Assembly (NCBI RefSeq): GCF_013391405.1
Contig: NZ_JACBFD010000035.1
Span: forward strand, 1 to 44,796
DNA from: Staphylococcus sp. GSSP0090
GTDB lineage: Bacteria > Bacillota > Bacilli > Staphylococcales > Staphylococcaceae
Direction of reading: 5' to 3'
Length of the DNA: 44,796 nt
The notes under the pieces are model-generated. The model ran no database searches. It was not told the DNA's origin and worked only from the letters and a program-made list of their open reading frames with translations. The stretch's first letter is position 1; each line of letters starts with the position of its first letter. The translations under genes and the position numbers were made by a program. Positions 35,315 through 44,368 of the stretch are shown here, piece by piece.

Positions 35315-35357
35315 GCGTAGCTACATAGCCGTTAGGCTATGTAGCTACGCCTTTTTT
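35315..35357 (+). terminator. farE terminator
   Basis: GCGTAGCTACATAGCC and GGCTATGTAGCTACGC form a perfect 16-base stem with a four-base loop followed by CTTTTTT. Confidence 0.92.
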
Positions 35358-35484
35358 ATGTTTTTATAATATAGATTGTTTCAAGATATGTTGATGGTTA
35401 TTGTCACAAATTTGTTAATATTATTAAAATTAAAATGTTAATTCGACGTTTTACTTAAGGTATATTTTAATTAAGAGGTGTGAC

Positions 35485-37764
35485 ATGAGAGAACTATATA
35501 ATGTGGAATTTAATAAGCATTTGGATGAACTGACAGGTTTAGAAGAAGGGTTACGTATTGTGCTCGTGCTAAGAGATACAATAAAAGTTATTAAGCAAGA
35601 CACGGAAGTTACTTATCAAAAAGGTGAAGTGTTTTTAATTAATCAAAGGGAAACATGTCGATATTTGACAAATAAAGATACGTTATACCTTTCAATTCAT
35701 TTAACTGAATCATACTTAAAGCAGTATATCAGTGATTATAAAGATAAAGCGTTTATTTTAAATAAAAATACATTGCAAGAAGTTATTTACCAACAAATTG
35801 TTAATGCACTTGCCAAAATAGGCATTGTTTATATTAGAAAAGGTGAATTCTACCGCTTGTATATCGAACAGCAACTCATAGATTTGGTATTTATACTTAT
35901 GCGGTATTTACCAACAATCCATATACAATCACAAATGTCATTAGTGTCAGATGAGAGACTTACATATATTTGCGATTATATTGATAAGCATTATACTGAA
36001 TCGATTAAACTTACCGAGATGGCAGATATGGTTGGGCTGAGTGATACGTATTTATCTAAATTATTTAAGCAAAAAAAGGGCATTGGATTTAATCAATATG
36101 TGAATCATATACGGCTTGAACAGTGTAAAAATGATTTGATTTATACGAATGAATCAATTACACAAATTGCATATAAGCATGGTTTTAGTAACTCGAATGC
36201 ACTATTAAAATATTTTAAAGCAGAAACAACCTATACACCATCGAACTATCGACTTAAATTTCAAACGAAAGAGAAAGCGATTCAAACAGAGGATAGTCCT
36301 AACATAGCAACGTATCAGTCTTATTTATATTATTTATCGTTGTTGATTGATCAAAATATTGGGGATATTGTTCAATCTCCCGATGCACAAAAAGTAATTG
36401 ATATCGAATTACAAAATAGCGGGAAATCAATTACTCATTATCAACATGTCATTCAAGTTGGGTATTTAGAAACGCTACTAACACAGCGCGTTAGAAGACA
36501 GCTAATTGAAGTGAATACCATGCTCGGTTTAGACCATATACTCATTAAAGATCCAATTTCACATGGACGTATTAATCATTTGGAAATTGAAAGTGATGAA
36601 ATGATTCCTAATATCCATCCATATATGCAGGTGGATGAATCAATTAATTTTTTAATTAAGCACCAAATTGGTTTAGGAATTGAACTCACACCACCCAGAA
36701 GTGCGACAAATTTCAACAACTATTATCGCGAATTGACATACCTGTTGGAACATATTTTTAATGGCTTACCTAATAGCAATTTAATAAAATTTGTAGTGTA
36801 TCTTGATTGTAATGAATATTCAAGATTTAATCAGTTAGTTGATATTTTTAAATATTATTTTTCAAATGTAGACATTGTGATGAACGTGGACATAAGTAAT
36901 TTAGAAGCGCCTCATATAGCGAAACGTATTTTAGCACAGTCAGAAAATATCGTCGATTGCATTGCTTTTTCAGCTAATCAGAATGATATGATTGATTTTC
37001 AATCCATAGAAAGTCAGCAATATGAATTAGCGAAACGACATATTTATGAACAATTTAATAAAGTTGTTGAATCATTAGAACTTCATGAGCGTTCCATCTC
37101 ATTTATATTATTAAATTGGAATACTTTAACAGGAGACACACATTTAACGAATGGAGAGTATTTTAGAGCGGGTATCATATTTGAGCAGTTGATTGAAATG
37201 AATGACAGAATTAAAATGATTGGCTATTGGTTGAATTATGAGCTACATCAACAATACAAATTAAAAGATTCAAATACACAACTCACCGGTATTGAGTTAT
37301 ATCATCAATTTGATGGTAAAAGACCTGCCTTTTTTACAAGTGCTTTTTACAAAAAATTATTCAAACAAGTACTACATCAAAGTGAAAATTGTATGGTAGT
37401 GGGTTCAAAGGAACATTTTCAAATTGTTATGTGGGATGCAGAACATTATAATCCATATTATATATTGAATCATCATTCACAGTATTTAAACCATAAAGAA
37501 TATCAGGTTAATATTATCAATGCGCTACCAGGTACATATAAAATTAAACATATGACGCTAGATAAAAATAACGGGGCTTTGTATACGGTGTGGCAACATT
37601 ATAATACGCGATACGGCATGGATGAAGAAACGATTGATTATGTTAATCGTATGTCATATCCCAAAATGGACATTAGCGAAGTGGACGTAAAAGATTCGAT
37701 TACATATCATTTAAAATTGTTAACGAATGCTATTCAAATTATTGAATTTAAAAAATATCTTTGA
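35485..37764 (+). CDS. Large AraC-family regulator with degenerate GH39-like domain
   Basis: A 759-residue regulator. Residues 1-155 form a cupin-like sensor part; 160-260 carry the two AraC helix-turn-helix units (LTEMADMVGLSDTYLSKLFKQ and ITQIAYKHGFSNSNALLKYFKA). The remaining 490 residues resemble the glycoside-hydrolase-39-like C-terminus of the staphylococcal Rsp/Rbf-type AraC proteins. Where GH39 enzymes have the acid/base Glu in EWN, this reads LLNWNTLTGDTH, so catalysis is unlikely and a ligand-sensing role more so. GAGGTG precedes the ATG. It may control neighbouring exporters, but nothing in sequence shows its regulon. Confidence 0.85.
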   Translation: MRELYNVEFNKHLDELTGLEEGLRIVLVLRDTIKVIKQDTEVTYQKGEVFLINQRETCRYLTNKDTLYLSIHLTESYLKQYISDYKDKAFILNKNTLQEVIYQQIVNALAKIGIVYIRKGEFYRLYIEQQLIDLVFILMRYLPTIHIQSQMSLVSDERLTYICDYIDKHYTESIKLTEMADMVGLSDTYLSKLFKQKKGIGFNQYVNHIRLEQCKNDLIYTNESITQIAYKHGFSNSNALLKYFKAETTYTPSNYRLKFQTKEKAIQTEDSPNIATYQSYLYYLSLLIDQNIGDIVQSPDAQKVIDIELQNSGKSITHYQHVIQVGYLETLLTQRVRRQLIEVNTMLGLDHILIKDPISHGRINHLEIESDEMIPNIHPYMQVDESINFLIKHQIGLGIELTPPRSATNFNNYYRELTYLLEHIFNGLPNSNLIKFVVYLDCNEYSRFNQLVDIFKYYFSNVDIVMNVDISNLEAPHIAKRILAQSENIVDCIAFSANQNDMIDFQSIESQQYELAKRHIYEQFNKVVESLELHERSISFILLNWNTLTGDTHLTNGEYFRAGIIFEQLIEMNDRIKMIGYWLNYELHQQYKLKDSNTQLTGIELYHQFDGKRPAFFTSAFYKKLFKQVLHQSENCMVVGSKEHFQIVMWDAEHYNPYYILNHHSQYLNHKEYQVNIINALPGTYKIKHMTLDKNNGALYTVWQHYNTRYGMDEETIDYVNRMSYPKMDISEVDVKDSITYHLKLLTNAIQIIEFKKYL

Positions 37765-37770
37765 TACATA

Positions 37771-37818
37771 GGCTATTACAACGGAAGGCAATCATCTTTC
37801 GCTGTAATAGTCTTTTTT
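37771..37818 (+). terminator. Rho-independent terminator
   Basis: GGCTATTACA and TGTAATAGTC form a 10-base stem (one G-U) followed by TTTTTT. Confidence 0.8.
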
Positions 37819-37989
37819 ATATTGATTAAAATTTGAAAGATATGTTGTTGAAATGACAAAAATCATACATCTATTTTTGTTGTTGTATATAGAATTTAAA
37901 ATGATGAAATAAATTGGTAGTTAAAATAACAAATATTGTATATTGCTGTATTTCGATCATCATTACACTTGAAATAGAGAGGATAGCAT

Positions 37990-38064
37990 ATGAATAGCGT
38001 TGAAAATGTTGCGAAGATGGACATTTACAATGAAAGCTTATCTTCCCTAAAGGTCATTAGTTAA
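37990..38064 (+). CDS. Possible 24-codon leader peptide upstream of the NorB-like gene
   Basis: ATG preceded by AGAGGA with six bases between opens a 24-residue frame, MNSVENVAKMDIYNESLSSL and four more, ending in TAA 23 bases before the exporter ATG. The binding site and position suggest a translated leader peptide, but codons are unremarkable and chance is possible. The rest of this 320-base gap holds only the AraC-gene terminator and AT-rich sequence. Confidence 0.35.
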   Translation: MNSVENVAKMDIYNESLSSLKVIS

Positions 38065-38087
38065 ATTGAATAGAGGAGGAATCAATA

Positions 38088-39485
38088 ATGGCACAACAGG
38101 GAAATACACAAACTTATAAAGGAGATAATAAACTCATATTAGGTATTGTGCTAGGCGTTGTTACGTTTTGGTTATTTGCACAATCTTTACTTAATGTAGT
38201 GCCAACTTTACAACAATCGTTTAATAGTAATATTGGCACAATTAGTATTGCAGTGAGTATTACGGCTTTATTTTCAGGTATGTTTGTTGTAGGTGCAGGA
38301 AGTCTTGCTGATAAGGTGGGGCGTGTGAGAATTACTTATATCGGTTTATGGCTTAGTATGATTGGCTCATTATTAATTATTATTAGTAATTTACCGTTCT
38401 TATTAATTGTCGGAAGAGTTATTCAAGGGTTATCTGCAGCTGCGATTATGCCGTCAACATTAGCCATTATGAAAACTTATTTTGAAGGTAAGGAGAGACA
38501 ACGTGCGTTAAGTTATTGGTCTATAGGATCTTGGGGAGGATCAGGACTTGCATCATTATTTGGAGGGATGGTTTCTACTTTTGTAGGTTGGCGATGGATC
38601 TATATTTTATCCATTATTGTAGCCTTGCTCGCCATGTATTTAATTAAAGGAACACCTGAAACAAAATCAGAGAACACAATGTCACAAAGATTTGATTATA
38701 GTGGACTGATATTATTTGTCATTATGATGTTGAGTATTAATGTTGTTATTACACAAAGTGGCACATTTGGTATTATGTCGCCGTTCATGCTTACATTGAT
38801 TATTGTATTTATCATAGCAACCATTATATTTTTAAAAGTTGAAAACAAAGTTAGCAACCCGTTAATTGATTTTAAATTATTTAACAATAAGGCTTATACA
38901 GGTGCAACTTTATCTAATTTCTTGCTCAATGGTGTTGCAGGTGCGCTATTAGTAGCGAATACATTTGTGCAACAAGGACTAGGGTTTAATGCATTTCAAA
39001 CGGGGCTGTTGTCCATTACTTATTTAATTACCGTGCTATTAATGATACGTGTTGGTGAGAAAGTATTGCAAAAAGTAGGCGCTAAAAAGCCAATGCTCTT
39101 AGGTACACTTTTTAATATGGTAGGTATTATTTTAATTTCACTTACATTCTTACCTAATATGATTTATGTCGTTGTGTGTATCATCGGTTATTTACTATAT
39201 GGTTTAGGATTAGGATTCTATGCTACGCCATCCACAGATATGGCAATATCCAACTCTCCAGAAGATAAAGTAGGGGTTGCTTCTGGTATTTATAAAATGG
39301 CTTCGTCACTTGGTGGTGCCTTTGGTATTGCATTGTCAGGTGCACTATTTGGTGTGATAGCGAGTGCAACCAATGTTCAAATCGGTGCGCTGGTAGGTTT
39401 ATGGTTAAATGTCATGATGGCACTATTATCACTGATCATTATTATGTTTATGGTGCCAGCTACTAAAACAAACGGTAAGGGTTAA
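38088..39485 (+). CDS. norB: NorB-like MFS drug exporter (DHA2, 14 helices)
   Basis: A 465-residue proton-driven multidrug exporter. Its sequence tracks S. aureus NorB closely: LGVVTFWLFAQSLLNVVPTL, AVSITALFSGMFVVGAGSLADKVGR, SYWSIGSWGGSGLASLFGG, NPLIDFKLFNNKAYTGAT and GVASGIYKMASSLGGAFGIA. The motif A is LADKVGRV and motif C-like glycines lie in helix 5. NorB confers quinolone resistance and helps in low-pH abscess conditions in S. aureus; that function is inferred here. GAGGAGGAATCAATA precedes the ATG. The amidohydrolase follows after 86 bases with no obvious terminator. Confidence 0.85.
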   Translation: MAQQGNTQTYKGDNKLILGIVLGVVTFWLFAQSLLNVVPTLQQSFNSNIGTISIAVSITALFSGMFVVGAGSLADKVGRVRITYIGLWLSMIGSLLIIISNLPFLLIVGRVIQGLSAAAIMPSTLAIMKTYFEGKERQRALSYWSIGSWGGSGLASLFGGMVSTFVGWRWIYILSIIVALLAMYLIKGTPETKSENTMSQRFDYSGLILFVIMMLSINVVITQSGTFGIMSPFMLTLIIVFIIATIIFLKVENKVSNPLIDFKLFNNKAYTGATLSNFLLNGVAGALLVANTFVQQGLGFNAFQTGLLSITYLITVLLMIRVGEKVLQKVGAKKPMLLGTLFNMVGIILISLTFLPNMIYVVVCIIGYLLYGLGLGFYATPSTDMAISNSPEDKVGVASGIYKMASSLGGAFGIALSGALFGVIASATNVQIGALVGLWLNVMMALLSLIIIMFMVPATKTNGKG

Positions 39486-39571
39486 AATAAAAGGTATATA
39501 TGTTTCAACACACATTGAGAAACTAGAAAGTGTATCATGTTATTAAACAAAGGATTATAGGAGGAACAAAT

Positions 39572-40747
39572 ATGGCGAAACAATTAATTGATATATTGAA
39601 AGAAAAAGAGTCACGAATGATTGAAATACGTAGACATTTACATGAGCATCCAGAATTATCATTTCATGAAGAAGAAACCCCTAAATATATTGAAGCATTT
39701 TATAAAGATAAAGACTGTGAAGTTGAGACAAATGTTGGACCAAATGGTTTGAAAGTAACGATTGATAGTGGGAAACCAGGTAAAACGATTGCGATTCGTG
39801 CCGATTTTGATGCATTGCCTATTCAAGAAGATACGGGTTTATCGTTTTCATCTAAAAATGAGGGTGTGATGCATGCATGTGGGCATGATGCACATACAGC
39901 CTATATGCTTATACTTGCAGAAACGTTAATTGAATTAAAATCACAATTCAATGGTAAAGTAGTCATCATTCATCAACCAGCTGAAGAAGTACCACCTGGT
40001 GGTGCTCAAGCAATGATTAAAGATGGCGTACTAAATGGTGTCGATCATGTATTAGGCGTTCATGTTATGAGTCACATGCCAGCAGGTAATATATACTATC
40101 GAGAAGGCTATGTGCAAACAGGTAGAGACTTCTTTAAATTGAAAGTGAATGGTCAAGGTGGTCATGGTTCATCACCGCATACTGCGAATGATAGTATTGT
40201 TGCAGGTGCATATTTTGTAAATGCAGTTCAAACAATTGTTTCAAGAAGATTAAACCCATTTGAAACAGGTGTTGTTACAATCGGTTCATTTGATGGTAAA
40301 GGTCAATTTAATGTTATTAAAGACAGTATCGAAATAGAAGGAGATGTTCGTGCATTAACTGATGACACGAAACTTACAATTAAAAAAGAAATACAACGTT
40401 TAGTAGCAGGTTTAGAGTCTATGTTTGGTGTAACATGTGAATTAGATTATCATGATGATTATCCAGCATTGTACAACGACCCAGAATTTACTCAATTTGT
40501 GGTAGACTCAATTCAAAGCGCTGATACAGATGCCGTAAAAAAAGTAGAAAGATGTGAAGCTCAGCCACCATCAGAAGATTTTGCATACTATGCCAAAGCA
40601 CTACCTAGTACTTTTATATATGCAGGTGCTGCTCCAGAAGATGGTAACATATATCCGCATCATCATCCTAAATTCAATATCAGTGAACAAGCTTTACGTG
40701 TCTCAGCAGAGGCAGTAGGTGTTACAGTCATGAATTATTTAAAATAA
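39572..40747 (+). CDS. M20 family amidohydrolase (N-acyl amino acid/hippurate type)
   Basis: A 391-residue cytoplasmic metallo-amidohydrolase splitting N-acyl amino acids or related amides. Motifs are RRHLHEHPELSFHE (20-33), the metal-binding HACGHDAHTA (101-110) with C103, H105 and the following residues, HQPAEEVPPGGA with the Glu pair, the dimerisation-domain segment GGHGSSPHTANDS, and the late GNIYPHHHPKF. ATG at 39572 follows AGGAGGAACAAAT; the 14-codon upstream extension is rejected. The native substrate is not identifiable. It may be co-transcribed with the exporter, perhaps handling a linked compound. Confidence 0.9.
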   Translation: MAKQLIDILKEKESRMIEIRRHLHEHPELSFHEEETPKYIEAFYKDKDCEVETNVGPNGLKVTIDSGKPGKTIAIRADFDALPIQEDTGLSFSSKNEGVMHACGHDAHTAYMLILAETLIELKSQFNGKVVIIHQPAEEVPPGGAQAMIKDGVLNGVDHVLGVHVMSHMPAGNIYYREGYVQTGRDFFKLKVNGQGGHGSSPHTANDSIVAGAYFVNAVQTIVSRRLNPFETGVVTIGSFDGKGQFNVIKDSIEIEGDVRALTDDTKLTIKKEIQRLVAGLESMFGVTCELDYHDDYPALYNDPEFTQFVVDSIQSADTDAVKKVERCEAQPPSEDFAYYAKALPSTFIYAGAAPEDGNIYPHHHPKFNISEQALRVSAEAVGVTVMNYLK

Positions 40748-40845
40748 CATAAGATGAATCATTGAGACATATGTTTGTCTCCTATGCGGGAGAGATAGGT
40801 TATTTGTTCTCATTTTGATAAAATGCATTCATTTTTATCGTTAAC

Positions 40846-40905
40846 ATAGAAACAGAGTGAGGTAGCTAGTTAAATTAGCATATCATCATTCTGTTTCTAT
40901 TTTTA
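40846..40905 (+). terminator. Rho-independent terminator
   Basis: ATAGAAACAGA and TCTGTTTCTAT form an 11-base perfect stem around a 33-base region containing a GCTA/TAGC pair, followed by TTTTTATT. A small GAGAC/GTCTC hairpin precedes it near 40763. Confidence 0.75.
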
Positions 40906-41007
40906 TTGGAAGAAATCAATCGATGTACAACTATTTTATAGTAAGTTTATGAAAGTACGATATAGTGTATATAAAGAATGATAATAAAATGATAAAGGAT
41001 GATTAAA

Positions 41008-41472
41008 ATGAATGGCGACAAAAAAATAAATGAACTGCTTGATGATTATAAAAAACCACTAAAAAAACTCTTTAAATATGATAAATCAAATGCGTTAACT
41101 TTTGATAAAGAGAGCAGAAGTAAAGTTGAAGATCAAAAAGGTATCTTTGTTATATTTAATAATAAACAACCTATCTTTCTTGGCCAAGCTGGTGGTTATA
41201 TGGCGGGGTATAAAATAACGCAAAAAGATTTAAATGATAAATTAGCGCAATTTAATCTAAAATCAGATACTGGCACTGCAAGATTTAGAAGAGTATTTGC
41301 TGAACAAAACGGTTTAGATGAAGCAGAAGCAAAAGAGATTAAAGCTGAAACTTATGGTTTGAAATTTCAGTTTATTAAGGTTAAGGGCAACCCTTCAATG
41401 ATTAATATATTGGAAATGCTTGCTTTAGCATACGCTAAAGAGAATGATATTAACCTTTATAATTTCCTATAA
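41008..41472 (+). CDS. GIY-YIG-like protein of unknown role
   Basis: A 154-residue soluble protein. Its centre, GIFVIFNNKQPIFLGQAGGY (residues 45-64), resembles the first strands of the GIY-YIG nuclease fold (GIY as GIF, YIG as FLG). R92-R95 in ARFRR and E136 in MINILEMLAL occupy places where the family has its catalytic Arg and metal-binding Glu. The family match is my reading of motifs only. ATG at 41008 is placed after AAAGGATGATT; an in-frame ATG at 40999 lies on that site. The esterase gene starts 44 bases after its stop. Confidence 0.6.
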   Translation: MNGDKKINELLDDYKKPLKKLFKYDKSNALTFDKESRSKVEDQKGIFVIFNNKQPIFLGQAGGYMAGYKITQKDLNDKLAQFNLKSDTGTARFRRVFAEQNGLDEAEAKEIKAETYGLKFQFIKVKGNPSMINILEMLALAYAKENDINLYNFL

Positions 41473-41516
41473 GAAAGCAGTGTATCTTAAGTTGGATATA
41501 GAAAGAAGTGATTGCT

Positions 41517-42209
41517 ATGGTTATAAGAGAGGTCAGTCTATCTTTTCAGCAACAAGAGATTAAAATCAAATTACCGAAAAATTATTTTAAAACAAACAAT
41601 CAATCTTATCCCTTAGTCATTGTTCAAGATGGAGACTATTTATTTAAAGATGTTAATAAAGACGTTATATTTGCTGGTATCGTACCGAATCATCGGCAAC
41701 AGGATTATACACCTTGGAAAAGTGTTGTCGATGATATTGAATATGGTGGTCAAGCAAATGCATATCTCAATTGGGTTGTGGAAGCGGTAATTCCGTATTT
41801 AAGAAAATGTTTTTGCATTTCTGAAGATAGAAATGATATCGGTATTGCAGGCGCCTCATTTGGTGGACTGGTATCACTCTATGCGCTATTTAAATATGCA
41901 GATGTGTTTGGGAAGTATATATTCATTTCACCCTCTGTATGGTATCCGGAATTTGTTGAGTTTATGAAAGGCCAACCGATTATGAATTCACCACAGCATA
42001 TATACTGGTATGTCGGTCAACTTGAAGGCAAACAAAGTAATCATTTAAACCAATATATGGTACCAAGGACAGAGCACGCAGTAGATATTTTGAATGAACT
42101 CCTTGTATCTGAACAATCTGTATTTTATTTTGATACAAATAGGAAAGGACTGCACCGTAAACATTATTTTAAAAAATACTTTAATAGAGCAGTCAATAAA
42201 TTATTTTAA
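41517..42209 (+). CDS. Alpha/beta-hydrolase, esterase-D/Fes-like family
   Basis: A 230-residue cytoplasmic serine hydrolase of the putative esterase family (PF00756). The early VIVQDGDYLF, the nucleophile elbow IGIAGASFGGLVSLYAL (Ser 114) and the terminal KGLHRKHYFKKYF with a probable catalytic His support this. No signal peptide. Relatives act on siderophore esters, S-formylglutathione or acyl carbohydrates; the substrate is not apparent. GAAGTGATTGCT precedes the ATG, with an in-frame GTG at 41508 as a weaker option. It probably forms an operon with the GIY-YIG-like gene. Confidence 0.82.
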   Translation: MVIREVSLSFQQQEIKIKLPKNYFKTNNQSYPLVIVQDGDYLFKDVNKDVIFAGIVPNHRQQDYTPWKSVVDDIEYGGQANAYLNWVVEAVIPYLRKCFCISEDRNDIGIAGASFGGLVSLYALFKYADVFGKYIFISPSVWYPEFVEFMKGQPIMNSPQHIYWYVGQLEGKQSNHLNQYMVPRTEHAVDILNELLVSEQSVFYFDTNRKGLHRKHYFKKYFNRAVNKLF

Positions 42210-42442
42210 GTATAAGGAAAACGAAAGAAAAATTAAATATTATCAGAAAATTCTCAAAAAATAAGCGAATTCATCCTTTTTATGTAAGAAAAATGCTAAA
42301 ATTCAAAGTGTAAATCATTTTTATATGTATCATCCATCACTAAAATGTGTAAAATGAATATTTCGGTGAGCATTGGATATATCATTTTAAAAATATTAAG
42401 TTGAATTTTTCGTATTAATTTGAACATAGGGGATGTTTTTTT

Positions 42443-43855
42443 ATGACAGAAAGTAAGACTAAAATTTCAGGCAGTAAGTTATTAGTCGGTATTGTATTAT
42501 CTATTTTAACTTATTGGTTATTTGCGCAATCATTTTTAAATATTGGTCCTCAGATACAAGCGGCTTTTGGTGCCAGTCCAGACATTGTAAACATTTCAGT
42601 AAGTTTGACATCATTTGTTACTGGTGTGTTTATGGTTGTTGCAGGTAATATTTCAGATAGATTTGGGAAGGTTAAGTTGACGCGTATAGCGCTGATTTTA
42701 AGTATGGTTGGTTCGTTAATGCTTATTATTTCTGGGAATGTCGCTTTGTTACTCTTAGGAAGAATTGTACAAGGATTTTCTGCAGCCATTATTATGCCAG
42801 CTACTATTTCTATCGTTAATGATTTCTTTGATGGAGATGATCGACAAAAAGCATTAAGCTTTTGGTCCATAGGTGCTTTTGGAGGTACAGGTCTATCGTC
42901 ATTCTTTGCAGGTGCAATGGCTACATTTATATCGTGGCAATCTATCTTTGTGCTATCTATCGTTTTATCATTGGTTGCGTTATTGTTGTTAAAAAACTTG
43001 CCAGAAAGCAAACAAATTAAAGCACAATCTAACCAATTTGATTATATAGGTTTAACGATTTTTGTCATTATGATTGCTAGTATCAGTTTTGTAATTACTC
43101 AAGGATACAAACTAGGATGGTTAAGTTCCGCGACTTTAATATTGAGTGCAGTATTTGTTATTTGTATTTTCATTTTTTATAAAGTAGAAAAAGCAAAGCA
43201 AGCACCATTTATTGATTTAGCGTTATTTAAAAATAAACCCTTTATCGGAGCAGTGATTGCGAACTTTTTATTGAATACTGGTGTAGGTGTGATTGCTTTA
43301 TTTAATATATATGCACAAGGTGGTTTGAATTTTAGTGCCTTTCAAGCCGGCTTGTTAACATTACCTTATTTAATTACACTATTACTGGTGGTTCGATTAG
43401 GCGAAAAAAGTATCAAACGTTTTGGTGCAAAACGGGCAATGGTTGTAGGACCTATTTTTACTGCGTTAGGCATATTGCTATTTAGTTTCACCTTTTTTAA
43501 TACTTCAATCTATGTCGTTGTTGCGCTAATTGCTGCGGTGTTCTTTGGTGGCGGTACTGGCTTGTTTGCCACTCCAGCATTAAGTACTGCAGTTTCAACA
43601 ACACCTGCAGAAAAGGTCGGCGTCGCATCAGGCATTTTTAAAATGGGGTCAACACTTGGCGGTGCCTTTGGTATTGCTATCATGACGTCTATATTTACTG
43701 GACTTTCTCAAAGTGGTCAAAGCGTCGATACAGCTGCTGGTATAGGATTTATCGTAGGTAGTTGTTTAGTTATTGGCGGTGTATGTGCAAGTGCACTTGT
43801 TATACCAACAAGGAAAGTAGAACAAGACGTTAACGGTCAAGTGACAGAAGGATAA
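42443..43855 (+). CDS. Second NorB-like MFS exporter (DHA2)
   Basis: A 470-residue, 14-helix proton antiporter in the same group as the gene at 38088, sharing YWLFAQSFLNIGP, NISVSLTSFVTGVFMVVAG, FWSIGAFGGTGLSSFF and GVASGIFKMGSTLGGAFGIA with it, but clearly diverged. Motif A is ISDRFGKVKL. Drug range is unknown. A strong GGGGATG site precedes the ATG by seven to eight bases. The 233 bases upstream hold only AT-rich sequence and no gene. It ends at a shared terminator. Confidence 0.88.
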   Translation: MTESKTKISGSKLLVGIVLSILTYWLFAQSFLNIGPQIQAAFGASPDIVNISVSLTSFVTGVFMVVAGNISDRFGKVKLTRIALILSMVGSLMLIISGNVALLLLGRIVQGFSAAIIMPATISIVNDFFDGDDRQKALSFWSIGAFGGTGLSSFFAGAMATFISWQSIFVLSIVLSLVALLLLKNLPESKQIKAQSNQFDYIGLTIFVIMIASISFVITQGYKLGWLSSATLILSAVFVICIFIFYKVEKAKQAPFIDLALFKNKPFIGAVIANFLLNTGVGVIALFNIYAQGGLNFSAFQAGLLTLPYLITLLLVVRLGEKSIKRFGAKRAMVVGPIFTALGILLFSFTFFNTSIYVVVALIAAVFFGGGTGLFATPALSTAVSTTPAEKVGVASGIFKMGSTLGGAFGIAIMTSIFTGLSQSGQSVDTAAGIGFIVGSCLVIGGVCASALVIPTRKVEQDVNGQVTEG

Positions 43856-43885
43856 TGATTTTATAAACATACATTGATGAATACG

Positions 43886-43931
43886 AAAAAGGCCTGGTCG
43901 AGACATGTATATCCTTCGACCAGGTCTTTCT
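43886..43931. terminator. Bidirectional terminator
   Basis: AAAAAGGCCTGGTCGA and TCGACCAGGTCTTTCTT pair over 11 bases (one G-U), serving convergent genes. Confidence 0.8.
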
Positions 43932-43974
43932 TAGGTATGTGTGTTAGTTCAAGTCATATTTTAACGCTATGCAA

Positions 43975-44247
43975 TTAATGTTTTCGTTTGAAAGTTAGGT
44001 GTAGATCATGTGTAAAAGCAATAAGTGGACGTATGGTCATTTGTATACTTCCAATGACAAATAAAATAGTGCCGTTTGTTACAGTAGCACTATTAAAAAA
44101 TAGAATGCTTCCAGCAAGAAATACTAAACCAAGTATTACGTCATTAAGTTGATATAGTGCTTTGTAAAACATAGTTAAACGTTCAGATCCTTCGGTTTGA
44201 TGGAAATTCAAAGTAAAACGTTTAGATGAATGGTTAAATTTAGACAA
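43975..44247 (-). CDS. YrhK-like small membrane protein
   Basis: A 90-residue protein with two hydrophobic segments (about 35-50 and 58-75) separated by a short loop, after a polar N-terminus. LYQLNDVILGLVFLAGSILF and GSIQMTIRPLI resemble the YrhK-like domain (PF14145), of unknown function. AGGAGGACAGCACTTGTCT precedes the ATG at a long spacing; an internal ATG at residue 26 is a possible alternative but has no visible site. It is divergent from the ogt gene. Confidence 0.65.
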   Translation of the reverse strand: MSKFNHSSKRFTLNFHQTEGSERLTMFYKALYQLNDVILGLVFLAGSILFFNSATVTNGTILFVIGSIQMTIRPLIAFTHDLHLTFKRKH

Positions 44248-44368
44248 GTGCTGTCCTCCTAGAATATATAATGGGAAATATTATAATTCATAATCATACG
44301 AGTTTACATGCAAATATGAAAGCATTATGATTATAACAAATTCATGAGTATGAGAAAGGTGGCTTATC

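Noticed and set aside
42550..43011. A 153-codon antisense frame inside the second NorB-like gene
   Set aside because: Typical antisense shadow of a helical membrane protein; no ribosome binding site.
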